64,000 bases of DNA from Adiantum capillus-veneris (Eukaryota; Streptophyta; Polypodiopsida; Polypodiales; Pteridaceae). Both the position numbers and the translations under genes were made by a program. Numbering within the stretch: the stretch's first letter is position 1; each line of letters begins with the position of its first letter. Below are positions 45,081 through 56,935 of this stretch, one piece after another. The DNA lies in assembly GCA_014529385.2 (NCBI GenBank), contig CM043962.1:40464598-40528597 (forward strand). Direction: 5' to 3'. Under the pieces are notes generated by a model, which saw only the letters and a program-made list of their open reading frames with translations, did not search any database and was not told where the DNA came from.

Positions 45081-46551
45081 TGTATCTTATGCTCCTGGAA
45101 GATGTAGCAACCATGGGATGAAGATGCCTGCAAGGGAGTTGAGTCAAAATGTCGGTGTAGTTGGGCAACAAATACTGTTGCAACTTGAAACCCACCCCTG
45201 TGCTCCATTTACCTTTTTTGTGGTGGAGAGCGCCAGTTGAAGCTAAGCCGTGCTCAATTTTTAATTTTGTTATTGTGCTTTCAAATTTCTCTTGTTTTCT
45301 AAGTATATGCATGCTACGATTTATATCAGAAGAGGAGAGATTATTGCTGTTCTTATTGTAGTTACTAACTTCTTTTATCATATCAAGATACTAAACTACT
45401 AATGAGACTAAGGAATTAGATACAAATTTTAACCTTACAAAAACCCCCCAATGTTGTACGCACGGCTCTTTATAGTTCTCTTTCTATAAATATAAATATA
45501 AATATATTTATTTATAAGACCTGGTTGTTGACAGTAGAAACGCAGCAACACTATGTGTATGGTGTGAGAAAGGGGGAAAAGCACAGACGGATTTCTTTTT
45601 TCGGGGGGATGCCAAGTTCAATTGGAGCAAAAGGAGCGGCACCAATCTCCAAAGGCACTCAACACTATTGAGCAGATGTTGAGAGGTTGCCAACAGAACA
45701 GACCCGACAAAGGAAACGAGAGATAGTACATGAACTCCAACAACAACACGAGAGTGCCTATGGCATCACCAACGACCACCACCATGCATACGACAACCAC
45801 CCCACCCTACTTGCCCCACCTTTTCTTCGCATGCAAATCGGCACCACATTCTGTGTAGCGATTCTCCCTCTTTATTTTTTTGTACGGTATTACTTTATTG
45901 TTTTTTTTCCACACCCCACCTTTACGATTCTCTAATCGCTTCTAGGGTAGAGGAGCCAGAAGGTGGACGGGCCCCAAAAGAGAGACACTTTTTAGAGACA
46001 TTAATACCCTTAAAATAATATGAGTATGTTCCAATAGTAGTAAAACAAATCAATGTGGAAAATCGTTGAGTCTTCCCACTCGCACGTCTCATAATCGGCT
46101 CTCCACCTGCACACAAAAAGAGAGAGAGATGCTCAGTTCTCGTACACATGTCACTCTCCTCTCAGTTCAGAACATTTATGAAAGCAAACACGATCAGCTC
46201 ATTAACTAAACAAATTCTCATTATCAAATGTGACGCCCCATTTGTTTCAAGGCCTCCAACTTTTCATGAAACACAGAACACAAGTTCAGCCAGTCACTAC
46301 CAGCAACAGACGATTCAATACAACATTCAGCCAACAAAAACAAAGCAGAGGGTTCAATCCAATCTCCAGATTTCTCACGCCAAATCAGTAGTAGCAGGTA
46401 TAAATAACAGGATACTTGTCAAATTTTTTATGCTCTCTGAGTCTACACAACCTTTTGCAACTTCTCATATGTCTACACTTACTGTGAATCAGCATGAATC
46501 CACAAAAACTAAGGTGGAATAACATGAATCCAGAGAAAAAAAGGTGTTCAA
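45081..46551 (+). other. GypC leader and/or left part of the Pogo-like insertion
   Basis: No gene recognised. The junction between GypC leader and inserted DNA could not be placed: I found no terminal inverted repeat or TA duplication by eye. Confidence 0.5.
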
Positions 46552-46947
46552 TTGCCTCTACTTGAAGCAAAAGAGTTAGAAGCCTCTTTCTTTACATCAG
46601 ATCGACCAAAGATATGCAAACCATTTCCTATGGCTGGTGTAGTTCCTTGCGAATGTAAGGCTTGCTTGACAGAAAGGCATCCCCAACTTGCTGAGCTATT
46701 ATGTACATCACTTCTTCTACATAGGAATGGTGGAAGTGTTTGCTGTTGTGGAAAATTTCATGTGATGCCTGCCTTTACATGCAAGATTCCAAGGAAGAAG
46801 CCTCCTTTCATTAGTCCGAAGCTTGTTGATTCTACCTCACAACCCCAAAAGAGGAGTCCAAGTCCCGAAGCAATCGCTCCACCTGCCCCAAAGAGGAAGT
46901 TCTCCATGAAGGAATATTCACATCTTCTTCAAGACAAAAAAGATTAG
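46552..46947 (+). CDS. Cys-rich hypothetical frame next to the Pogo-like transposase
   Basis: 131 residues with CECKAC, then HPQLAELLCTSLLLHRNGG and CCCGKFHVMPAFTC, followed by a Lys/Pro-rich basic tail (KRSPSPEAIAPPAPKRKFS). Cys spacing suggests a metal-binding fold, but no family is recognised. A GTAAGT at about 46967 and a TAG acceptor at about 47047 suggest a small intron to the transposase frame. A stop at 46945-46947 lies before the donor, so the connection is uncertain. It may be a first exon or separate ORF of the DNA transposon. Confidence 0.4.
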   Translation: MPLLEAKELEASFFTSDRPKICKPFPMAGVVPCECKACLTERHPQLAELLCTSLLLHRNGGSVCCCGKFHVMPAFTCKIPRKKPPFISPKLVDSTSQPQKRSPSPEAIAPPAPKRKFSMKEYSHLLQDKKD

Positions 46948-47053
46948 TCATTTTCTTGGACAAGGTAAGTCCTCTTTCTTCTTTAAATCTTGTTAATGCC
47001 TGCCAACGTCTTTTTTCAAAGTTCAAACCACTTCTTTTATCCGTAGGTTAGCT

Positions 47054-49360
47054 ATGGCAAAAAGCAACGGAAGAAGCACAAGGGCTAGCAGGCAAAACAC
47101 TTCAGCAAATCAGCCCAATAATGTTTTTTCATCGACTAGGCAGATTGATAAAAACAGTGGAAAAAGACCCAGCAAAATAGCAAAAAGAAGTCCTCCTCTT
47201 GCACGCCAAGCCAAAGAGGCTTTCCCAAAAGCCACTTCTCCAAACATTTCCATCCCCACCCTACAAGCCTAGGAAGCAAGTGAAGACATGCGAATGACGC
47301 CCAAGAAGCCAAAGAATTGTCCCAACCTAACATGGACAACACACGATATGGCAAACGCTCTTCAAGCACGTGAAAATGGGCTCTCCTTACACAAATGCTC
47401 AATGCAATTAGGCATAAGCAGAGCTGCCATATCCAATTGGGAAGAGGGCAGGATGCAGAAAAAGAAGAAAGGACCATCGACGATACTCTCCATGGAAGAG
47501 GAGGAAGCATTACTACAGTGGATCTTTTTGAAGTGTGATTCTGGGCATGGAGTCTCAATCATGGATGTGAAGCTAAAAGTAGCGGAGATTTTTCAAACCA
47601 GGGAAACATTGTTTACAAACGGCATTCCTGGAAGAAGTTGGTGGGAAGGGTTCAGAAGAAGACACCCAAAGCTGGTCTTTCGAGTCTCTGAAAGCTTGGA
47701 TCGGTCAAGAGCAACCAGATTTCGACCGGAGATAGTCAAAACATTGCATGACAACCTTCAAGAGTTGTATAATCAAAATCACTATCCTCCCTCACATGTT
47801 TGGAATGCAGATGAGACCGGATTTCAAGGTTCTAGAGACAAAGGAATGAAGATACTTGCAAGAAGAGGTACCAAATCTGTTTATGGAATCACTTGCGATT
47901 CTCGCGAGTGGATGACAGTTTTATGTTGTGTCAATGCAGCCAGGAGTGCTATTCCAGGATATTACATATTTAAGGGCAGTCGGATTAATGGAAATTACAT
48001 TCAACACTGTGAAGATGGGGCAGCAATGGCCGTTCAAAGGAAGGCATGGATGACAGGAGAACTCTTCCAAGCTTGGCTTCAACATTTTGACGACGCTATC
48101 TCTCAAAAAATCAGTAAACAAAATAGACATCTACTCATTCTTGATGGACATGGGAGTCATGTCTCCTTGGAGGTTGTGGCCAAAGCACACGAAGCATGCA
48201 TAGATATCATAACGTTACCAGCACATACCTCACATAAGTTGCAGCCCCTAGATGTTTTTGTTTTCAAATCATTGAAGGTTCACTTCCGCAAGGAGAGAGC
48301 TATTTGGTAGCATAGGACAGCCTCATCTCATGCCAGCAAGTCAGAGTTGGCCTCGATTGTCTCAAAAGCTCTAAACTTATCCTTAACCCCGGCCAACATC
48401 ATGGTTGGGTTTTGTGCAACAGGTATATGGCCACTTAATGCATCAGCAGTAAAGTTTGACGGAATGCCGTGTAATCACATTAACATTACGCAAGAGGTAA
48501 CAATAGAAATGGATGATGACTTATCTCAAGTTCCTAGCACACCCATGCAAGGAACCATTGAAGAAAACACGGCTCTTGCCCTAAATTCCATGGCAAATGA
48601 AATCCTAGAAGAAGATGGAGCAGCCATGCCTCTGGAAGAGGAGCTAGCCAATTCCCTAAGCTTCACTCAATTACTACAAGCTGGTGACATTCCAACAAAT
48701 ATCACCATAGCAACAAAGCCATCTAAGCTCATGGGTGGACACTTTCACCAAAACATTGGAGGTGCTGAGCTATCAGTTGGAGAAAGACCAGAAGGGAATC
48801 CAAGCAAAGGTAAGAATATGCCGCAATCTGAGCTCATGGGTGGACATTTTCACCAACACATTGGAGGTGATCAGCTATCGGCTGGAGAAAGACCATAAGC
48901 GCATCGAAGTGGAGGTCAGAATATGATGCAATCTGAGCTCACGGGGGGACACTTTCACCAACACATTGGAGGTGCTCAGCTATCAGCCAGAGCAAGACCA
49001 GAAGTGCATCGAAGTGGAGGTGAGAATGTGCCGCAATCTGAGCTCATGGGGGGACACTTTCACCAACACATTGGAGGTGCTTAGCTATCAGCCAGAGCAA
49101 GACCAGAAGTGCATGGAAGTGGAGGTGAGAATATGCCACAATCGGAGCTCATTGGGGGACACTTTCACCAACACATTGGAGGTGCTCAACTATCAGCCAC
49201 AACAAGCCCAGAAGTGCATCGAAGTGGAGGTGAGAATATGCCGCAATCTGAGCTCATGGGGGAACACTTTCACCAACTTATTGGAGGTGCTCAGCTATCA
49301 GCCAGAGCAAGACCAGAAGTGCAACAAAGTAGACTAGAAAATATGCCTCCAACATTATAA
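47054..49360 (+). pseudogene. Pogo-like (Tc1/mariner superfamily) transposase
   Basis: A single frame with in-frame stops at 47270, 48308, 48896 and 49081. The N-terminal half has a HTH (NLTWTTHDMANALQARENG, then GISRAAISNWEEG) and a CENP-B-type region (GRSWWEGFRRRHPKL). The DDE core has WNADETGF, ILDGHGSH and HTSHKLQPLDV, the three acidic positions of Pogo/Tigger transposases. The tail past 48347 ends in a 105-bp repeat array. It would cut and paste the element. Terminal inverted repeats were not found by eye. It lies inside the leader of GypC. Confidence 0.88.
48722..49351 (+). repeat. Six exact-period 105-bp repeats in the transposase tail
   Basis: Starts at 48722, 48827, 48932, 49037, 49142 and 49247, so the period is 105 bases each time. 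In the transposase frame each unit is 35 residues, e.g. SELMGGHFHQHIGG then RSGGENMPQ. The period is a whole number of codons, so the expansion kept the frame. Two stops (48896, 49081) arose within units later. Confidence 0.93.
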
Positions 49361-49740
49361 GTGCAACCTCGGAAAGAGTTTGGGGATGAGAATCAACCTC
49401 CATCATTAACCATACAACAAAAGGCTTCCGAAGAGCACAACCGTATTATTGATATACTACAGGTACCAATGAGAGAAGTGTGTGTCAGACAAGCAAATCG
49501 AGAAGCATTCGTAGACTACCCCAATAGCCTTATTCTTACCTCCTCTCAATACATTGAAAGTATGAGAGCAAAGAATGCTAAGAAAGAAGAAGTTGCCAAA
49601 GTAAAGAGGAGAAGAGATTGGAAAAGGAGAAGAAAAGACTCAACTCACTTGCTGAGAAGGAAGTAGCACGACAACGAAGGGTGGATGCTCAACAAGCCAA
49701 GCATGCAAGGAAAGGCCTTATTTCAAGGTAGAATGAGTTG
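49361..49740 (+). pseudogene. Transposase C-terminal basic/coiled-coil tail
   Basis: The same frame continues to 49666 with EEVAKVKRRRDWKRRRKDS, and a shifted frame reads KKEKKRLNSLAEKEVARQRR and ends at 49731. A Lys/Arg-rich coiled end is common after the DDE core in Pogo-type transposases. The frame change near 49610-49620 adds to the decay. Confidence 0.65.
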
Positions 49741-50609
49741 CATTCTATGGGAGCAAGGTTCCCTCGAGGGTTTGCAACTAAGACCACTACACATAGATAT
49801 GCCATATCATGCTTTTTCCCGCAAGCACCGTATGGAGAAGCTGAGAAGATTTTGACAAGCTTATCAGCAAAGAAGTCAGTAAAGCCTGAATTTTTGTCTT
49901 GATTCAACGCCCATGTATGCAAGAAACCCTTTTTGTCTTATCTCCTCTAGCAAAGCAAGCTGTATGGAGGAGCGGAGAAGATTTCGCCAAGCTCATCAAT
50001 AGATACAACATTACAGGCTCAGTTTTTTGTCTTCCTTCAGTCCCACATGTATGCAGAGAATTACTTTTTGTTTTATCCCATTAACAAATCGAATTGTATA
50101 CGACACAACCCCTCATGTAAGAAGCTCCATTTTGAGTAATCTTTTAGGAGGTTAATTTATCCACATATAAGTGCATCGAAATTCAGAAAATCCTTACCTG
50201 TGTCAAAGCTCACGTTTTTTTTCCTAACCCACTCCTTTTTCCTCGCCTAGTCTCCACCAATACTTTTTCCAAAAAAAACCTACCTTGTACCATTGGCAAG
50301 AGTTAACTTTTCTTTGGAGACGTGCTCAAAGGGAACACACACACCCATTCATTTTTTTTGGGAAAACAGCAGCTTGGCAGACCATCGACACACAAAGCTT
50401 TTATTCTCTTCACCATCTCTAAGCAAGAGCACACACACCTCGCACTCGTCTTACGATCTCGCTGATGGCGCTCCTACATGCTCATGCGCGATGAAGTAAC
50501 TTCGACAAATAACGCAGCATCCGCATCGTCGAATTTATTCGAGGGAAATTCTCAACTCCGGAACACAATTTGCAGCAAATCAATTTGACTATTAATTTTT
50601 CCCCTCGTG
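49741..50609 (+). other. Gap between Pogo-like tail and GypC gag
   Basis: No gene seen. It should contain the right end of the insertion and the resumption of the GypC leader. Confidence 0.5.
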
Positions 50610-51760
50610 ATGGAGACGAACGGCACTAGTAACCCTTCCGATTGGACCACCGATTCACCTCTCCTGGCACCGACCTTGGAGCAACAAGTATTCTTGCTGC
50701 AATAGGAATTAGACATTGCGAATCAACACCTTGCAGCAAATGATCAAAAAAGAGCATACGAAGACAACAATGAAGATGAACATATGATCAAAATTTTGAA
50801 GGCCACGTTCGAAGCTCAACAATCCAGCAAAGAGGCAAAGATAAGTCAAAAATATTTCATGTTTTTCAAGTTTGGTTAACTCAATTCGACGATTATTTTG
50901 TTGGCGAATCTTTCACTGAGAAAGATAAAATTAAATGTGCTACTAATCACCTTTCTGGTCAAGCTTCACTCTGGTGGAGCGTGCTTTGCAAAACTACAGA
51001 ACGACCATCAACTTGGGACAGTTTTCAACAGTGGGTCAAAGATTCCTTCCTACCCCCTCAGTTTGGTCTTGACGCTCGTCGTGCTTTGGTCAAATTCTAC
51101 TGGATGCAAGAAGACACTATCTCTCATTACACTGATCGCTTCTGGGAACGTCTTCTACTCCTCCGTATGGTAGAAGAAGTGACTGCAGAGTCTCTCCAAC
51201 GCAAATATGAAGATGGTCTTCCCAATGGTATACAATCAAAACTCAATTCTCTTAAACCGGCATCTCTTTATGAAGCTATATCCTTGGCCTACGATGCTGA
51301 GAAAGAAATCAACTCTATTGTCCATGAAGTGCGCAGCACGCGTAACCCCAACCGTCCCAATTATCAACCTCGCAATCAGTGGGGTAACAACAACCGCAAT
51401 CGCAATCGTAACAGTAATAATTTCAACAGGTATACTTTAAATCCCCACACAAATAATTACACACAAAACCGTCCATCCCCCTTTCCTCGTAGTCACCAAA
51501 ATAATCATCGCCCACAACACAATTCCGCCACTCCACCCACACACACTGCACCTCAAATTTCAAACACATCCCAACCCCCCTGCACGTCGTAATGGTGTTC
51601 GGTGCTTCAAATGCTGCCAATACGGCCATGTTGAAGCCAATTGCACCAACAATCGTCCACCCGATCCTCGCCAAACCCACAGCTTGCATACACAACATCG
51701 AAGATGCATCAGAACCCCTTGACGATGCCATGGTTGATTGGACAACTACAACACCACCTC
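50610..51760 (+). pseudogene. GypC Gag and zinc knuckle
   Basis: An ATG at 50610 begins METNGTSNPSDWTTDSP; a TAG at 50703 and a frameshift near 50880 break it. 50981-51592 holds WDSFQQWVKDSFLPPQF, then SHYTDRFWERLLLL and YEDGLPNGIQSKL, a gypsy capsid. An Asn/Arg-rich stretch follows, then (in another frame) CFKCCQYGHVEANC, the CCHC knuckle. Confidence 0.87.
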
Positions 51761-52038
51761 ACGTACCAGGTAAGCCAATTTCAATTCATGCCTTGCTCCA
51801 TCAAACATGCAAAATTCAAGATTCAAGTGTGCCTATTTTACACGATGATGGTAGTTCACACGATTTTATTTATGAAAAATTGGTTAGAAAATTGAATTTT
51901 TAACCACCACACCATCTGCATACAAAGTTAAATGTGCTTTTCAAGGTACTAGGTACAATGCACACGTGAAATTAAATCTCTCGCAATTACCATTGGTGAT
52001 TACACTTAACAACGTGATTTTTTAATTGCATCATTGCA
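51761..52038 (+). pseudogene. GypC protease remnant
   Basis: Reads ILHDDGSSHDFIYEKL, the gypsy protease active-site block with DDGSS in place of the usual D(S/T)GS. The C-terminal half of the protease is lost or unreadable. Confidence 0.6.
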
Positions 52039-53569
52039 ATGTTAGATCATAAAATTGAAAATTTTCCAGGCTCACAACCTCCACACGGAGCACCATATAG
52101 ACATAGTCCTTTGCACCAGCAAGAAATTCAAAAACAAATCACCGAACTCCTAGAGAAGGGCCTTATCTATCCTAGTGCATCCCCTTTTGGTGCCCCCTAT
52201 TCTCCTAGTCCAAAAGAAAAACAAAACTTTTTGCATGTGCATAGACTACCGTGCATTAAACAAGGTCACTGTCAAAAACTGCTATCCCATCCCACGTATA
52301 GACGACCTCCTAGATCGCTTACGAGGAGCGAAACCATTTAGCAAAATTGACTTGAAATCAGGATACCATCAAATCCGTATGCAGCCCAACGACATTTTTA
52401 AAACTGCATTTTGTACCCATTCTGGTCATTATGAGTTTATTGTTTTACCGTTTGGTCTCACAAATGCACCTGCCACATTTGCTAGGATGATGAACAAAAT
52501 ATTTCTTGATTAACAAGACTTTGTTATTGTGTTCTTTCATGACATTTTGATTTTCAGTCGTGATGAGCACGATCACAAAAATCACCCGCATATTGTCTTT
52601 GAGCTATTGCGTGAGCACCAATTGTTTGCAAATCCTGACAAAAGTACATTTTTTCAAACACAGATTGATTATTTAGGCCACATAGTCTCAGAAAAAGGCA
52701 TATCCGTTGACCCTCAAAAGATTGACACTATTAAAACATGGCCTACCCCCAAATCCGTGCATGAAATAAAATCCTTTTTAGGTTTAGCAGGTTTTTATCG
52801 TAAATTTATCAAAAACTTCTCACACATTGCATCGCCAATGACCACTCTACTTTGTCAAAAAGTACCATTCAATTGGGGCCCCACACAACGAAAATCATTT
52901 GACACTCTCAAATATCTCCTCACACATTGCCTGATCCTACAATTACCCGACTTTACGCAACCCTTCTTTGTAGTTGTTACAAATGCAAGTGGCTCAGGCA
53001 TAGGCGTAGTCTTAATGCAAAATGATCACCCAATTTCTTTTGAAATTCGAAAACTCAAACCATCTGAAACCAAATACAACACATACGATAAAGAATTGCT
53101 AGCTATAGTCCACGCTCTAGACATTTGGAAACACTATCTTATGGGCTCTGAAGTTCTAATCAAGACTGACCAACATGCCATTGAATATCTATTGACTCAA
53201 TCCACCATTTCTGATCGTCATATCCAATGGGCCGGTTTCATTCAAAATTTCCATCCTATGATACAATACCAACCAGGTAAAGCGAATGTAGTATCAAACA
53301 CATTAAGTAGAAAACCTGAAGTGAATGATTTTTATGTTACTCGTTCACGTGTTTTAGGTAAAATCAAGCATGTTTATTTGAATCACATTTCCATGAGTGA
53401 AGTGCAATCTTTTCATTCTATACCTACCACATATGCTCACGATCCACATTTCTCACGTGCTTGGTTTGAAATAACTGACAATAATGGTCTTCCCTATGAA
53501 CACTACACATTGGCAAATGGTTATCTTTATTTTCAGCAAAAGCTATGCATCACAACACCCTTCAAGTAA
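52039..53569 (+). pseudogene. GypC reverse transcriptase and RNase H
   Basis: RT pieces at 52039-52341 and 52175-52513 overlap in different frames, with the [13 protein letters not shown]-like and [15 protein letters not shown] blocks. After a TAA at 52510-52512 the frame resumes at 52529 with VFFHDILIFSRDEHDH: the catalytic DD pair reads HD, so one catalytic Asp is lost. RNase H follows (VVTNASGSGIGVVL; the usual first Asp reads Asn) to TDQHAIEYLL and YQPGKANVVSNTLSRK. Confidence 0.9.
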
Positions 53570-54479
53570 CTAGCAATGACTAAAATGCATGCACCACCAC
53601 ATATGGGTCACTGAGGAATTCAATCCACACTCTTGCATGTCAAGATCCTTTTTTTTGGCCTGGAATGAAGCACAATACCACAAAATTTGTTTCAAAATGT
53701 TTGATATGTCAAAGAGTTAAACGTCTTCATGGTAACTCTTATGGTCTTTTAATGCCTCTCCCTATCCCTTCTAGCCCTTGGGAACAAATCTCCATGGATT
53801 TTATCACAGGACTTCCCACCACATCCTCACACAATGATATGATATGGACCATAGTTGACCATTTTAGCAAACAAGCATACTTTGTACCCTGCAAAAATAC
53901 ATTGTCTGCACCACAGGCTGCAAGCCTTTTCCTCAAAACCATCTTTCCCTACCATGGCTTCCCCAAAGTCATTCTCTCTGACAATGATGGACGCTTTTGC
54001 AATCATTTTTGGGTCGCCCTAGCTAAAAACTTAGGCTCTACAATGGATTTCACATCTGCATTTCACCCTGAAAGTAATGGTCAACAGAAGCCACAAACAA
54101 CACTCTTATGGACCTTCTTAGATCTTATACCACTGAAAATACTGCAAACTGGGACCAACACCTCCCTATGCTTCAAGTTTCCTACAATAACACCCCTCAC
54201 TCCTCCACAAACCGTGCACCCTTTGAAATTGTCTACGGGAAGAAACTCCCTATCCCTGTCTCCACTATTAGCACTAATATCCCTACGACTGACACATTAG
54301 CAAGAGACCACACACACATTTTACAAGAATCCACAGCTTCCATCGAACGAGCACAACAAAGATACACTACACAACCCAACAAGAAATGAATACCTGCACC
54401 TTTTAAAGAAAACGACCTTGTTTGGCTTAGAATTGAAAAACGACGCTTAAAAAGTCTAGAAAAACATCCCAAAGTAAAA
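53570..54479 (+). pseudogene. GypC integrase
   Basis: 53665-54300 reads CLICQRVKRLHGN (end of the zinc region), SMDFITGLP (first Asp), LSDNDGRFCN (second Asp) and HPESNGQQ (near the Glu). A frameshift near 54100 leads to 54108-54389 with HSSTNRAPFEIVYGK. Stops at 53568 and 54388 bound these pieces. Confidence 0.88.
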
Positions 54480-54848
54480 TTGGCCCCTAGATTTTATGGC
54501 CCATTCAAAATCCTTCAAAAGATAAATGACAATGCATTCCGCTTGGGCATTCCATCACATTGGAAAATACACAACTCCTTCCATGTTAGTTTATTGAGAC
54601 CACACAAGGGACCTATTCCCGATACTCCTTCCACAACTGACCCCCCCTTAATTGAGGACGATGAAGAAATTCTGACTCCCAAAATAATTTTAGATCATGA
54701 TATGACCACTACCCACATAGGAAACTAGTATAGCAGATATTTAGTAAAATACAAAAACCATTCTTTGGAAGAGTGTCAATGGATATCTGAACAATCGCTA
54801 AGTCTGCACTACCATCACTTGATACTTGCATACCACACACCTAGAGAC
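54480..54848 (+). pseudogene. GypC integrase C-terminus and chromodomain
   Basis: Reads RFYGPFKILQKI, HWKIHNSFHVSLLRPHKG, an acidic linker, a TAG at 54726-54728, then SRYLVKYKNHSLEECQWI, the chromodomain core. Layout matches GypA. Confidence 0.85.
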
Positions 54849-54849
54849 A

Positions 54850-55050
54850 CAGATTCACCGATTTAGGCAGTGCCTCTCTTCTAGTGTAGATTCGCCGATT
54901 TAGGCAACACGACCTTAAAAGTGTGGATCCGCCGGTTTAGGCAGCAGTAGTGTAGATTTGCCAATTTAGGCAACACAAATTCAAAATGCAGATTCGCCAA
55001 TTTAGGCAGCATGCCCATTGGTGTACATCCGCCAATTTAGGCAACACCAC
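54850..55050 (+). repeat. Six ~35-bp tandem repeats before the GypC 3' LTR
   Basis: Units of GATTCGCCGATTTAGGCAACAC and variants occur at about 54852, 54889, 54925, 54956, 54992 and 55027, spaced by 30-40 bases. They lie in the 3' untranslated region, 90 bp upstream of the LTR. Confidence 0.9.
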
Positions 55051-55141
55051 TTACTAGACCACTCTACTAGTGGTTGGCCACCACTGTCGCTAGATTGGTT
55101 TTGGTAACAATTGAGGACAATTTTCTTTCAACCTCGGGGTA

Positions 55142-55724
55142 TATAATGGAATTGGTATTTTGATGATATATTTGTGAAATATTTGATATTTTGATGAAGC
55201 ATTGCAATGTTGATTTGAATTGTGGAAGATGATCACTTGTTGGGTGTTGTGTGAGCAGATCAGTGATTGGCACGTGTTGGACAATAAAGCGATAGCAGCT
55301 ATTCGAAATAAAACTGCTACCATTGGATTTTGTGGCAATCCTTAGTATTTTATGGTTTAGTTATAAGTTGAGATGTAGACAGCTATTAATTGTTACATTG
55401 AGCTCTTTATGAGCCATGACTATTTTATGCCCAAGTGTGAACTCGATGTCACTCATTTTTTGGCATGAACGTTTCTATAAATTAAATACGTGCGAGCGTG
55501 ACATGCTCACTCTTGCACGGGGGGAGATTGCACCCAGTGTCTGTGTATTCTTCTCTCCTCTCCTCTCTTCTCTCTTGCCGTGCTCGCGTAGCACTCCGCT
55601 CCGGGAGGTGTGCATGCACGTGCTCTCTCTCACCCTCTTTCGCTCTCCGTCTCTTGTTGTTCGCGTATAGCTTCGATTATGAGTTCGTGGATGTGCCAGG
55701 GCCACCGAACCTCCGTTTGTAGCA
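55142..55724 (+). repeat. GypC 3' LTR (583 bp)
   Basis: Matches 44486-45068. The first dinucleotide is TA instead of TG, which would impair integration. Confidence 0.95.
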
Positions 55725-56063
55725 TACACGCTGACACAATCTATGTGTGAATCAAGAAGACTCTCTCTCTCCTTCTCAAGGGGTAAAAGTATGCGATGGT
55801 GGTACAAAAAAAGGACCTTTTTTGTTTGTACCTAGTTGGTACTTCTACAAAAGCAAGAGGTTGTTTTGGAGGGAACCGTTTTTGGCCTCTAAAATTAAAT
55901 GTTATAGGAGGGAAGCTAGTAAAAATGAAAAATCCAGTGACCACTTCGTTTGAAGAGACATCGTGGGTGGGGCCAATGATGGATTGGAGTTTTTGCATGT
56001 TTGAACTCGTGTGACATAGCGTGTGTGTCCTGCGTAGTACCAGTGGCTTTTCGTAGTGGTTCT
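55725..56063. other. Stretch without a recognised gene
   Basis: The right flank of GypC. It may be the other half of the LTR fragment at 43590-44485, on weak similarity only. Confidence 0.5.
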
Positions 56064-56814
56064 TGACTGCGCAATGCTGTCACAAATGTCTCAGGCATCA
56101 CCTTTAGGATTCCCCTGTGTAGCTCTCACGCCACAAAGAGGACGCCCGGGAGGAAGTCTGCTGCTGCCAAGGGTTCACCCGACAAAGGCAAGAAGCCTAG
56201 GACCATGGATGCAACCTCCCCCCTCAAAGGCACAAAGTCTCCCCGAAGCATCAACACACCGAACACAAGGGCTCGCAAGGGGAGAATTTATGTGGAGAAA
56301 TCAGGAAAGTCTGCAGCACCTTTTGCGGAGCACGATAATCGGTCTTCAACTAAAACAAGAGGTTGGTGTTTCTACGCTGTCATGTCCTATTACACGATTT
56401 GATTTTGTTTCATGAGAGGTAGCTATGTCAAAGGTTGTAAGGTCATTGCATGCAAGTTTATGTACTGTTTTTTTCTCAAGAGCCTTGCATTATGCATTCA
56501 TTAAAGCATACGTGCCTTCAACGGAACACAATTTCATGAAAAATTTCAACAATTGCATGAGTGTATTGTTTCATCTATGCATTGCATGTAAGTCAATGTT
56601 TTTCTTGGTCAGGAGCTTTGCATTTCTATCCTTTTTTCATATTGTATGCATTCATGATTCAAGCATATGTGCCTTCAGCCGAACACAATCTCAAGAGATT
56701 TTTCAACAATTGTGAATGTATTGTTTCATCTATGCATCTATGCAGAAGGGTCTTCTTGTATCCCTATTATCATACATTGTAGGACAAGAGGGCTTACTAA
56801 AAAAATGAGGAAGT

Positions 56815-56935
56815 TTAGAGTACAAAATATGGTATTGTACACTACCAATTTGGTACTTTACAGTACCAAATTTGGTATTGTACAATGATAACTATGTATA
56901 GCCTCAAATTGGGTCAGTACCAAATTGTGCATTGG
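56815..56935. repeat. TTGGTAC-type inverted repeats in intron 1
   Basis: CAATTTGGTACT and its complement AGTACCAAATT alternate here (56845-56880 and 56920-56930), giving short dyads. The same motif fills intron 2 and the 3' flank. Confidence 0.8.

Larger units (their letters stand above)
44486..55724 (+). mobile_element. GypC: Ty3/gypsy chromovirus with a Pogo-like insertion
   Basis: 583-bp LTRs at 44486-45068 and 55142-55724. The left flank ends TACAT and the right flank begins TACAC, a one-mismatch target duplication. The primer site follows the left LTR. Gag-to-chromodomain coding sequence runs from 50610 to about 54840. The ~5.5 kb between primer site and gag is far longer than in GypA and holds a Pogo-like transposase pseudogene, so it includes at least one insertion. 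Many stops and changed catalytic residues make it inactive. Confidence 0.92.

Noticed and set aside
46148-46522. 124-residue frame in the GypC leader region
   Set aside because: Composition is biased to Ser/Thr/Gln with no motif and it is not linked to the transposase by splice sites.
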